Shown piece by piece: positions 13,863 to 20,339 of a stretch of DNA of 21,385 bases. The stretch spans positions 1-21,385 of IMG/VR virus record IMGVR_UViG_3300022690_001983; one strand, 5' to 3'. The notes below the pieces were generated by a model. That model was not told where the DNA came from. It saw nothing but the letters and a program-made list of their open reading frames with translations, and searched no databases. Position 1 is the stretch's first letter. Every line of letters begins with the position of its first letter. The position numbers and the translations under genes were made by a program. This DNA is from a virus.

Positions 13863-13930
13863 AGTTAAGTAATTGGTTTAGGGCTGCAGAACACCTATCG
13901 TACGTGATACTCTATCTGCAGCCCTTTTTT
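13863..13930 (+). ncRNA. Predicted small RNA of about 68 nt
   Basis: A promoter is followed about 70 bp later by a strong intrinsic terminator, with no open frame between. The RNA would contain the end of an AACCAA/TTGGTT hairpin (13858-13863 with 1373-78 of the same block, that is 13873-13878) and a long terminator hairpin whose loop can form an inner stem TATC/GATA (13896-13899 with 13906-13909) capped by UACG. It could be a regulator, an origin-linked RNA or an attenuated leader. The start site is estimated from the promoter only. Confidence 0.5.
13881..13930 (+). terminator. Intrinsic terminator with 10-bp perfect stem
   Basis: GGGCTGCAGA (13881-13890) pairs perfectly with TCTGCAGCCC (13915-13924) and is followed by six T (13925-13930). 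The 24-nt loop has its own short stem. Only the plus orientation has the T-run, so it ends rightward transcription, and no plus-strand gene lies upstream of it. Confidence 0.8.
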
Positions 13931-14504
13931 ATTACCATAGAGTGAGGCACGTACTGTACATCCGTGAGTGGTGTGTGTCGGCTTAGAACGATTGTGTACA
14001 GCAGTTGATAGTACCAGCACACCGCCTTGCTCTTATACCTGGCACCGGTCCAACCTACTACTATCTATTACTATCCTATTGTATCCCATGTATATGTTAT
14101 AGTAGATCACATTATAGTTACTCCCCCTACCCCTAAAGCATTGGAAACCCCTGCACCCCTTTGTTAAACAGGAATTGCATTTACTTTTTTGAGTTTTGAA
14201 TTAATGATCCTGAATTACATATCTCAGCATTCTATTTAACATAATAGATAATTATATGACAAGTAGTGATATGTTAATGTGTTGCTATTTAACCATTTAC
14301 CTATTTGGGAAAAGAAAACAGGGAAGAAAATGGTACTATTCCAGTATTGAGAGGGGATTTGAGCACTTTAATGGCCGCATGCTGGGAGTATTGAAATAAA
14401 TCACTCTCTTATGATATATAGAGGTATGGGAAAACAGCAATACAATTATTTACTAAGAAATAGCAAAAGGGAAAAGACCGGAGACAGGGCAGTTGAATAG
14501 ATAT

Positions 14505-14526
14505 TGTGCATAAGATGTGCATAAGA
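14505..14526 (-). promoter_or_regulatory. Tandem perfect DnaA-box sequences
   Basis: TGTGCATAAGA occurs twice head to tail. On the minus strand each copy contains TTATGCACA, an exact fit to the DnaA box TTATNCACA, with an 11-bp period that puts both on the same face of the helix. A single match in 21 kb could be chance; an exact tandem pair in a divergent gene-free region is much less likely to be. Binding by host DnaA is inferred. Confidence 0.6.
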
Positions 14527-14647
14527 ATATGCTTGGCTCAGACAAGGCCACAAGAACATAAGTAAATAAGCTATAATTATTTTGGTTCTATGAAGTAGTG
14601 ATGTCAAGGCATTTGCAAATAACGCAAATAATACACACAACTAAAGC

Positions 14648-14677
14648 GTTGCATATCCGAAACATTAATTACCTTTG
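14648..14677 (+). promoter_or_regulatory. Promoter of the plus-strand array
   Basis: GTTG (14648-14651), an 18-nt spacer and an exact TACCTTTG (14670-14677) form a good Bacteroidota promoter, one to two bases short of the preferred spacing. It would start RNA near 14684, about 47 nt before the first ATG. The leader carries AAACGAAATT, which recurs before two later genes. Confidence 0.6.
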
Positions 14678-14730
14678 TTCCGTTAAAGGTATTGTAAACG
14701 AAATTTATTATTCACCTAAACACTACTATT

Positions 14731-15003
14731 ATGAAAACACAACACACACAAGGAGAATGGATGGCTAAAGAGGGGCAAATATACCCTCAAGAAACTGGGG
14801 TAACCCTTGCCTTAATTCCTTATTTTGATGATGGAAATAACGAACAACAAGCCAACGCCAAACTAATTGCAGCAGCACCGGAGTTATTGAAGGCGTTACA
14901 AGATATACTTGGCCATGTACCAATCGGCAAGGATTATTTTACTCACGGTGAGGAATTATCAATACACAAAGCAGAGCAAGCCATTATAAAGGCTACTGAA
15001 TAA
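14731..15003 (+). CDS. Small phage protein with ANAKLIAAAPELL motif
   Basis: 90 residues. HTQGEWMAKEG near the N-terminus and EQQANAKLIAAAPELLKAL in the middle are the signature of a very widespread phage protein family (HTPGPW ... EANARLIAAAPELL), whose function is not known. It is first in the plus array, behind its promoter. The long A-rich leader with CTAAAC and no Shine-Dalgarno is typical for Bacteroidota. Confidence 0.8.
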   Translation: MKTQHTQGEWMAKEGQIYPQETGVTLALIPYFDDGNNEQQANAKLIAAAPELLKALQDILGHVPIGKDYFTHGEELSIHKAEQAIIKATE

Positions 15004-15010
15004 AATACAT

Positions 15011-15071
15011 AGCATTGGCATAGTTGCCCGTAAATGATAGCTTACGATTAGGTGCGATTCCTTTTAGTGCT
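15011..15071 (+). ncRNA. Compact tRNA-like cloverleaf (61 nt)
   Basis: The gap folds as a four-way junction: acceptor-like AGCATT/AGTGCT (15011-15016 with 15066-15071, one G-T pair), D-arm-like GGC/GCC (15017-15019, 15026-15028), anticodon-arm-like CGTAA/TTACG (15029-15033, 15042-15046) and T-arm-like AGG/CCT around TGCGATT (15050-15062). The T-loop nearly fits TTCRANN and the 8-nt anticodon-like loop ATGATAGC contains GAT after a T. Short stems, the long loop and absent positions 8-9 argue against a working tRNA; a remnant or tRNA mimic is possible. Confidence 0.45.
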
Positions 15072-15097
15072 ACTCAACTAACTTAAATAATACTACT

Positions 15098-15415
15098 ATG
15101 AAAACTAAAATCAAAACCCTTGACATTACAGCAAAAGAATGGTTTGATAAAGTAAACGGTAATAGTTATTTTTCCTGCACTGTTACAGTAAACTATGGCA
15201 TGAAAGGAGAGCAAACAATTAAACTACCCTTTCAGTACGGGTATGGTGATCTATTCAGGCATAAGGCATTTGAAGCGCTGCAGGATCATAAATTAATCCC
15301 TGGACAAAACAATACTACGGCTCCATGGTGCTACTATGACGATAATAATATTATTGCGCGTCATACTAAATATGAAAATTGCCTTAAAAGGGACTTAAAA
15401 GCCCTTGTATCATAA
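15098..15415 (+). CDS. Phage protein with GNSYFSCTV and FQYGYGD motifs
   Basis: 105 residues. KEWFDKVNGNSYFSCTVTVN and IKLPFQYGYGDLFRHKAFEAL match a widespread small phage and prophage family of unknown function, predicted as a beta-rich fold. Start ATG 15098 after AACTTAAATAATACTACT, a typical leader. Cotranscribed with the flanking genes. Confidence 0.78.
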   Translation: MKTKIKTLDITAKEWFDKVNGNSYFSCTVTVNYGMKGEQTIKLPFQYGYGDLFRHKAFEALQDHKLIPGQNNTTAPWCYYDDNNIIARHTKYENCLKRDLKALVS

Positions 15416-15458
15416 CGGGCAACACAGCCGATCTGTGGAAACTTAAATTCAATTAGTC

Positions 15459-15611
15459 ATGCAAACACTAACGAAATTTACTAAGATGTTGCCGGAAGTA
15501 TCCGGTATCGTAATCCTTACCCTTTACTTTATCATTGAAAGAAAAGAGATAGGGCAATTCTTTAGCACTATGCAGCAGTATGCGGGTGCAGTAATTCAAA
15601 TGATATTTTAA
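15459..15611 (+). CDS. Tiny membrane protein (50 aa)
   Basis: From ATG 15459 the frame encodes MQTLTKFTKMLPEVSG, one hydrophobic span (IVILTLYFII), a charged turn (ERKEIGQF) and a second, weakly hydrophobic helix (AGAVIQMIF). It probably sits in the inner membrane. It is the only such protein in the plus array. The preceding gap carries a small hairpin CACAG/CTGTG (15423-15437). Confidence 0.55.
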   Translation: MQTLTKFTKMLPEVSGIVILTLYFIIERKEIGQFFSTMQQYAGAVIQMIF

Positions 15612-15629
15612 ACCTAAACATTTAAAGCT

Positions 15630-16334
15630 ATGAAAAACACAATAGAATTTTTAGACAAAAACCGTAACAAGGCAAGCGTTAAGATTGAAATTACTGAGCG
15701 CAACGGTTACCCTGAATTATCTTTATCGGGAGAGATAGAGGGAAGTATGGGGCAATGCCAGGACAGTATAAAGCCAGCAAACAGGTTTCAAAGTAAACTA
15801 TTGAAACTGTGGGATAACTACCATCTCAAAAACATTAGTGCTGTAAAGCCAAACATTGAAACACAGATCAATAATATTGTTGAAGGCATTGAGGAGGCTG
15901 AAGACGAAAGGAAAGGCAAGCCCATAAATGTACCTGAAGGACAAGACGGAGCTTTTGACGACACGCTAACTGAAACAACAGGCTTTAAAGACAGAGACTT
16001 AGATTTATGCAAAGCTCTTATTGCAATGTTTGATCTTTGCGAAGACGATTTGCAGGACATTGAAATAGAAGATACAAGGGTATGTGTCCAGGGTACTGGC
16101 TACCTTGCCGGAACCGATAGCGAAATGGATGAGGCATGGGACGAATCCTTACAAAGCTATCTTGATGAGTGTGTATTGCCTGATCTCCCTGAACAAATGC
16201 AACAATACTTTGATGAGGAAAAATGGAAAACTGACGCGCTGCAAGATGGCAGGGCACACAGTCTCAACCGTTATGATGGGGGTGAAGAATCTGTAGAGAT
16301 AAATGGTGAATGGTTTTACGCTTACCAACAATAA
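15630..16334 (+). CDS. Two-domain phage protein: QCQDSI/YHL domain fused to YLxxTD domain
   Basis: 234 residues. Residues 1-80 include GSMGQCQDSIKPA and LLKLWDNYHLKN, the pattern of a phage protein family usually found alone. Residues 81-120 are an acidic linker. Residues 121-234 carry GYLAGTDSEMDEAWDESL, SYLDECVLPDLP, YFDEEKWKTDA, DGRAHSLNRYDG and FYAYQQ, a second widespread phage family, here paralogous to the whole 114-residue protein at 17576-17920. Neither has a known function. The fusion implies that the two act together. Confidence 0.78.
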   Translation: MKNTIEFLDKNRNKASVKIEITERNGYPELSLSGEIEGSMGQCQDSIKPANRFQSKLLKLWDNYHLKNISAVKPNIETQINNIVEGIEEAEDERKGKPINVPEGQDGAFDDTLTETTGFKDRDLDLCKALIAMFDLCEDDLQDIEIEDTRVCVQGTGYLAGTDSEMDEAWDESLQSYLDECVLPDLPEQMQQYFDEEKWKTDALQDGRAHSLNRYDGGEESVEINGEWFYAYQQ

Positions 16335-16355
16335 CTTAACCTAAACAACAAAATC

Positions 16356-16520
16356 ATGAAAAAAATATTTCAACATCTTACCAACCAACAATTAATAAAC
16401 AAAGCTAATGCAGCCCCGGATTTTGGTTGGGATGACGAAGGGCAAGAACTCGCCAGAAGAAAAAAGGAAGAAGGGCTGATGTATAAAATGGTGGGCAATA
16501 CCCTGAAATTAATTAACTAA
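16356..16520 (+). CDS. Small phage protein with DFGWDDEGQELARR motif
   Basis: 54 residues from ATG 16356: MKKIFQHLTNQQLINKAN, then APDFGWDDEGQELARRKKEEG and VGNTLKLIN. The motif DFGYDDExxELxRR with a VGNxL end is common at the C-terminus of many phage hypothetical proteins. Function unknown. The leader is AACCTAAACAACAAAATC, as in the neighbours. Confidence 0.65.
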   Translation: MKKIFQHLTNQQLINKANAAPDFGWDDEGQELARRKKEEGLMYKMVGNTLKLIN

Positions 16521-16528
16521 AGGCCAAA

Positions 16529-16548
16529 CCGGATGCCTTTAAATCCGG
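16529..16548 (+). repeat. Intergenic hairpin
   Basis: CCGGAT pairs with ATCCGG around an 8-nt loop between two small genes. No T-run follows, so it is not an intrinsic terminator; RNA processing or stability is a possible role. Confidence 0.45.
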
Positions 16549-16569
16549 CTAACTTAAACAAACAAAACG

Positions 16570-16701
16570 ATGAGAAGCACACGAAACATTTTTGCAAGAG
16601 AGTTGATCCGGCAGGAGGTACAGGAATTTAACATTCTCTCCTTTACCTTCAAGGATTTGAGAAACTTCCTGATTGATGCCCGTCATTATTACGGGATTTA
16701 A
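16570..16701 (+). CDS. Hypothetical small protein (43 aa)
   Basis: From ATG 16570: MRSTRNIFARELIRQEV, then QEFNILSFTFKDLRNFLID and ARHYYGI. Basic and helical, without Cys or membrane segment. The leader AACTTAAACAAACAAAACG fits the local start pattern. The downstream 92-bp gap (16702-16793) has CCTGTA/TACAGG pairing (16711-16716 with 16757-16762) and no gene. Not a firmly known family. Confidence 0.5.
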   Translation: MRSTRNIFARELIRQEVQEFNILSFTFKDLRNFLIDARHYYGI

Positions 16702-16793
16702 TCGGAACAGCCTGTACCAGCGTAGCGAATATCTGATGCAGGCGCAACAAAAGTGTTACAGGAGTAAAAACCACTATAAACACCTGAATTATT

Positions 16794-17180
16794 ATGGAAA
16801 AACAGAAAGATATGACAAAAATGGCTGACTTTTTCCTCCGTACTAAAAGTGATTTTCTGAAAAGACACCAGCATTTGACTGAAAAAGAATACGATAACAC
16901 AATAAGAGAATTGAATAACTTAGCCTATGGGAGAGCCAGTATAAAAAGCTCAACAGACACATTTTATCAGGTAGAGCCATTAATAGGAATAGATGAATTT
17001 AATGTTCCAGTAGAAATATATGAGGATGCTCTCTGCTTTGAACAAACAGAGAAAGACAATAAAGATATTCTATGCTGGGGGTTGTACCGAAGAAAGCCGG
17101 AGGAGGGAGAAATGGAGCACCTTGCAGACTTCTATAATGAAGACGAAGCAAACGCAATATGTGATCTACTTAATAAATAA
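16794..17180 (+). CDS. Hypothetical phage protein
   Basis: 128 residues. The N-terminus is helical and charged (FFLRTKSDFLKRHQHLTEKE), the C-terminal part CWGLYRRKPEEGEMEHLADFYNEDEANAICDLL in shape resembles short phage domains that end in a strand then ADFxxExEA helix. Function unknown. ATG 16794 follows CACCTGAATTATT. Confidence 0.7.
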   Translation: MEKQKDMTKMADFFLRTKSDFLKRHQHLTEKEYDNTIRELNNLAYGRASIKSSTDTFYQVEPLIGIDEFNVPVEIYEDALCFEQTEKDNKDILCWGLYRRKPEEGEMEHLADFYNEDEANAICDLLNK

Positions 17181-17278
17181 CTTATTAACTTATAATAAAA
17201 GTATCGCAATTATGTAACATTATTGGTTCTAATACGTATAAGGAATCAGCAAACGAAATTCACTACACTTTTAAACTT

Positions 17279-17563
17279 ATGAAAAGCAAGCTGCAAGCTA
17301 AATTGGAAAAACTCATTGCCTATTATGGCAAGAAATTAGCGCGAGCGGATAAAGCCTTATCCCGTATAGAAAAAGATATGGAAGCAGCAAGAATTATAGA
17401 AACAGTAAGGAAATTACCTGACAGGAAAATGCAGGAAATAACATTAAATAATTGCTTCGAAGAGCGCAGAAGACAATGGGCGGTACGTGAAATATACTTT
17501 AATATTTTAATAGACTTGGCAACGCTATTGGTACATTGCGATAAACAAAATGAAACTCACTAA
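17279..17563 (+). CDS. Hypothetical helical protein
   Basis: 94 residues, basic and almost wholly helical: AKLEKLIAYYGKKLARADKAL, then IEKDMEAARIIETVRKL and an Arg-rich turn (FEERRRQWAVREIYF). A coiled coil is likely. The 98-bp gap before it contains a palindrome ATACGTAT (17232-17239) and a copy of AAACGAAATT (17251-17260). Not recognised. Confidence 0.65.
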   Translation: MKSKLQAKLEKLIAYYGKKLARADKALSRIEKDMEAARIIETVRKLPDRKMQEITLNNCFEERRRQWAVREIYFNILIDLATLLVHCDKQNETH

Positions 17564-17575
17564 ACTTTAAAACTT

Positions 17576-17920
17576 ATGAGAAAACTATTGATTAAAGCCC
17601 TTGCAAAGCATTTAGGCTGCGATGAAAACGAAATCACCCTTTCCATTGATGATGATGAAACATTCGATACTAATGAGGGGCAATACCTTGTTGTAACCGA
17701 TTTAAGAGCCAACAAGAAATGGGAGGAAGCATTAGACAACCATATTGAGGAAGTTATCATGCTGGAAATCCCAAGAAAATACCAACCTTATTTCAATGGA
17801 GAGAATTGGAAGGAAAATGAAAGAAAGTATGGCCGGGGGAGCAGGTTAAATTCTTACAATGGGACAGAAGCATGCGTAACCGTTGAGGCTGAAAAATTTT
17901 ACATCTACCGACAAAACTAA
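17576..17920 (+). CDS. Stand-alone copy of the YLxxTD phage domain
   Basis: 114 residues, colinear with residues 121-234 of the protein at 15630-16334: GQYLVVTDLRANKKWEEAL against GYLAGTDSEMDEAWDESL, MLEIPRKYQPYFNGENWK against LPDLPEQMQQYFDEEKWK, GRGSRLNSYNG against GRAHSLNRYDG, and FYIYRQN against FYAYQQ. Overall identity is modest, so duplication is old or the copies came separately. Function unknown. Starts 12 bp after the preceding stop. Confidence 0.78.
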   Translation: MRKLLIKALAKHLGCDENEITLSIDDDETFDTNEGQYLVVTDLRANKKWEEALDNHIEEVIMLEIPRKYQPYFNGENWKENERKYGRGSRLNSYNGTEACVTVEAEKFYIYRQN

Positions 17921-17975
17921 AAAGCGTGGATGGCACATTATCAAAAGACCTTTACTATAACCTAAAAATAAAATT

Positions 17976-18143
17976 ATGGAACGACTAACAAAAAAAACTA
18001 CCAAAGAAAAAGACGGTATTCAGACTTCACAATTTACCGATTTTTATAAAAAATGTCAAAATGTTGATAGTAAAAAATTATTATTGGCTTTTAGAAAAGC
18101 ACAATTAATAGTAGCGCAAGATGCCGTAAAAAAAGCTGAATAA
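17976..18143 (+). CDS. Hypothetical small lysine-rich protein (55 aa)
   Basis: From ATG 17976: MERLTKKTTKEKDGIQTSQF, a middle with TDFYKKCQNVDSKKLLLAF and a helix RKAQLIVAQDAVKKAE. It is basic with one Cys. Leader AACCTAAAAATAAAATT fits the local start pattern. It lies directly before the sliding clamp gene. Not recognised. Confidence 0.55.
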   Translation: MERLTKKTTKEKDGIQTSQFTDFYKKCQNVDSKKLLLAFRKAQLIVAQDAVKKAE

Positions 18144-18178
18144 TTATACCTTTAATTTTCACTAAACAAAACGAAATT

Positions 18179-19234
18179 ATGAAAACCATTGATCTTTCTA
18201 AAAAAGACAGCAGGAAATACCTGCTCAAAGTAGTAAAGATACTGAAAACTTTACTCAAAAATGTTGTAGTCCCTATTTGTGGACGTGTTCTAATCAAAAG
18301 TGACAGGCTCATTGCCACCAATATTGATTTACATATTGTAATGGGTTTGCCTTTTGACCTAAAAAAAACATTTTTAATTGATGTAAGCAATTTTCTCTCC
18401 TTATTGGAGAAAGGCGATGAGCTAACTATCAATGAAGGCTACCTGCAGGCCGGAGGGATGAAATGCCCCATTGAAACAAATGTAAGGGACTTCCCTATCA
18501 TTCCTAATCCTAAAAAAGAAGGAATACGAATTGCGAGCCACGCTTTCATGCCTGACGAATTTAAACAACTTTGTAATGTTGCATCATTTTGTGGTTATTC
18601 TGGCTTTAAACCAGAGATGAGTTGTGTTTTTGTTAATGAAAATAAATTCGTTGCAACCAACGGACATCAACTCCATTGGCAGAATACCGATTTAAAAGCT
18701 AAGGAAATATTAATACACCAAACTTTGATTTTTTTAGCGAAGCAATTAGACAATAAAAGCCCCTATTGTTATAGCTGTTATAAAAAGGGCAAGCTATCCT
18801 ATAGCGAATTTACCAATGATACTTTAGTTATAACGCAATTAAATGTAACCGAAAAATACGTAAATTACAAAGGTGCAATTCCTGATAACTTCACAACCTA
18901 TTTCACAGTTGATAAAAAACAACTGATCAATGAATTAAAGAACTGCGCAAAGATCAATAATAACCGTGTGACATTCACGGTAAAGGATAAACTTGAGATA
19001 GAGACAGATAATCTTGATTTTAACACAGAATATTCAAGTTCATTGGAAATATCCGATGTAGTGAAAGGCCAGGTTTTTGAAATTGGCTTCAATCCGAATA
19101 TGCTATCGGATTGCCTGAAGGTAGCCCCGGATGATAACGTTACTTTCAAGATGATTGCGCCTGACAAGGGAGCTATGATCAACGACAATATATTGATTAT
19201 GCCGGTTATGTTATCGGGTCATATTAAATATTAA
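18179..19234 (+). CDS. dnaN: DNA polymerase III beta-like sliding clamp
   Basis: 351 residues, close to the bacterial beta-clamp length of about 366. Clamp landmarks appear in the right order: FLIDVSNFLSLLEKG (about 65-79), FVATNGHQLHW (157-167, the DGHRL position), YVNYKGAIPD (228-237, FPDYxxxIP), IGFNPNMLSDCLK (302-314, FNxxYLxDxL) and the C-terminal ILIMPVML (338-345, xLIMPMRL), which helps form the pocket for partner motifs. It should form a ring that tethers a polymerase to DNA. No polymerase or clamp loader is in the window, so host Pol III or a distant phage polymerase is the likely partner. ATG 18179 follows AAACGAAATT directly. Confidence 0.9.
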   Translation: MKTIDLSKKDSRKYLLKVVKILKTLLKNVVVPICGRVLIKSDRLIATNIDLHIVMGLPFDLKKTFLIDVSNFLSLLEKGDELTINEGYLQAGGMKCPIETNVRDFPIIPNPKKEGIRIASHAFMPDEFKQLCNVASFCGYSGFKPEMSCVFVNENKFVATNGHQLHWQNTDLKAKEILIHQTLIFLAKQLDNKSPYCYSCYKKGKLSYSEFTNDTLVITQLNVTEKYVNYKGAIPDNFTTYFTVDKKQLINELKNCAKINNNRVTFTVKDKLEIETDNLDFNTEYSSSLEISDVVKGQVFEIGFNPNMLSDCLKVAPDDNVTFKMIAPDKGAMINDNILIMPVMLSGHIKY

Positions 19235-19251
19235 ACTAAACTTTTACTATT

Positions 19252-19581
19252 ATGGGAATCATCATTGAAGGACAAAAACGAGGTCAATTAACTGACCGCA
19301 TCCGAGAAAAAGCCAAAGAGCTACTTGGATATGAAATATCTCAAACTGAATTAAGGCTAATGCCATACGTTCAGTATGTAATGCTAAACGGACAACGAAT
19401 TGAGCCAATTCATATCAATTCTGATGACAGGAAAATACTATCAAAATGGCGTAAAGCGGGGTACATTGAAGGTGGCGTGTCTGGATTGCTAATTACAAAA
19501 GAGTTTTGGGATATTATTAACGAACTTCTTTTTCTTGGATATGTTGATATAACAAAACCCGTACAAATTAATGAAAAATAA
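19252..19581 (+). CDS. Phage protein with LLGYEISQTELRLMPYVQYVM motif
   Basis: 109 residues. KELLGYEISQTELRLMPY, INSDDRKILSKWRKAGYIEGG and LLITKEFWDIINELLFLGYVD recall a family common in Bacteroidota phages. The fold looks winged-helix-like (ILSKWRKAGYIEGG as a helix and turn). Function unknown. It starts 17 bp after the clamp gene and overlaps the next by 11 bp. Confidence 0.78.
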   Translation: MGIIIEGQKRGQLTDRIREKAKELLGYEISQTELRLMPYVQYVMLNGQRIEPIHINSDDRKILSKWRKAGYIEGGVSGLLITKEFWDIINELLFLGYVDITKPVQINEK

Positions 19582-19771
19582 GAAATACATTCTCTCTATC
19601 CTGATGCCTGATGAACCCACCATGGTAAAAGATGCTAACTCAGGGATAGATTATGCGGATATTGGCCGGCCCGGATACGGGAACATAGAATGTTCTGAAG
19701 ATGAAAAAGAAAAGTTGATTGATAAAGTAGAAAAGGCCGGGGGGAAAATTATAGGAACCTATGAAGTTTAA
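19571..19771 (+). CDS. Hypothetical small protein
   Basis: 66 residues beginning MKNKKYILSILMPDEPT, overlapping the preceding gene by 11 bp (ATGAAAAATAA junction). It has an acidic helix (CSEDEKEKLIDKVEKAGGK) and a final strand. Not recognised. Confidence 0.65.
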   Translation: MKNKKYILSILMPDEPTMVKDANSGIDYADIGRPGYGNIECSEDEKEKLIDKVEKAGGKIIGTYEV

Positions 19772-19782
19772 AATATAAAATT

Positions 19783-20028
19783 ATGAAAAACATTATAACA
19801 GAACTTGACTTAGATAATCCTAATGTTGTTGATTGGCTCTATGAATGGGCTAAAAACGCAGAAAACACCATTTTAGATTTTGCTGAATGGATTGATATAA
19901 AAGCCACAAGAGTTGATGCGCATGAATGGAAATATGGCGGCGACAGATATACCAAAAAACATACAACGGCTGATATGCTTAATATATACCAAAGCCATTT
20001 AAGGCGCTCTAAGCCACGAAAAGGATAG
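19783..20028 (+). CDS. Hypothetical small phage protein
   Basis: 81 residues. NVVDWLYEWAKNAENTILDF and HEWKYGGDRYTKKHTTADMLNIY show a helical, Trp-rich protein with a basic end (HLRRSKPRKG). The N-terminus is acidic. It resembles other small phage genes but no family name is certain. Confidence 0.65.
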   Translation: MKNIITELDLDNPNVVDWLYEWAKNAENTILDFAEWIDIKATRVDAHEWKYGGDRYTKKHTTADMLNIYQSHLRRSKPRKG

Positions 20029-20076
20029 GTGGTATTAGAACCACGTTTCAGGGGTAGTTCTCTTAAACACGCCCTG
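20029..20076 (+). repeat. Two hairpins in an intergenic gap
   Basis: GTGGT/ACCAC (20029-20033 with 20040-20044) is followed by CAGGG/CCCTG (20049-20053 with 20072-20076), then only a weak T-rich stretch. The second loop contains AGGGGTAGTTC, a tRNA D-arm-like string. Possible attenuator or RNA-processing signal. Confidence 0.4.
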
Positions 20077-20110
20077 TTTCTGTTAATCGTAACGTATAAA
20101 TTATTAAAAC

Positions 20111-20323
20111 ATGGAAAGCGAGTTTAACAAATGGTACAAAAATAATGAACGCACATTCTATTGCGGACATTATGATGAAAAACAAATAGCTTTTGCAGCT
20201 TGGTTGGAAGGTAAGAAACAACAAGCACAACAAGGGACTGTTAAGAAAAACCCTGATTGTTCCTGTGAAAAAAGCAACGGTTATTGCTGCAATCTACTAT
20301 GTATAAATTATTATCCACAATAA
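20111..20323 (+). CDS. Small Cys-rich protein
   Basis: 70 residues. The N-terminal half (FNKWYKNNERTFYCGHY, AFAAWLEGKKQ) is helical, and FAAWLEGK recalls small phage proteins of unknown role. The C-terminal third has clustered cysteines (DCSCEKSNGYCCNLLC) that could bind metal. A TTATCCACA DnaA-box match at 20311-20319 lies in the coding end and is probably chance. Confidence 0.65.
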   Translation: MESEFNKWYKNNERTFYCGHYDEKQIAFAAWLEGKKQQAQQGTVKKNPDCSCEKSNGYCCNLLCINYYPQ

Positions 20324-20339
20324 CAATTAACAAAAAACT

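Larger units (their letters stand above)
13593..14730. other. Divergent gene-free control region and possible replication origin
   Basis: No credible gene lies in these 1.1 kb. Contents from left to right: promoter and repeats of the minus array (13617-13698); a small-RNA unit (13825-13930); a moderately GC-rich stretch (13931-14060) with repeated TGTACA and GGTGTG/CACACC complementarity that may be structured; AT-rich DNA around 14160-14300 that could unwind easily; a tandem DnaA-box pair (14505-14526); and the promoter of the plus array (14648-14677). Genes point away on both sides. Origin function is inferred from these parts together. Confidence 0.45.

Noticed and set aside
14446-14640. 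Hydrophobic 64-codon minus-strand frame in the divergent region
   Set aside because: It has no leader or promoter, reads against the plus-array promoter side, overlaps the DnaA-box pair and shows no protein-like pattern; likely chance in AT-rich DNA.
20311-20319. Single TTATCCACA DnaA-box match
   Set aside because: It is alone and inside coding sequence; about one such match is expected by chance in a window of this size.
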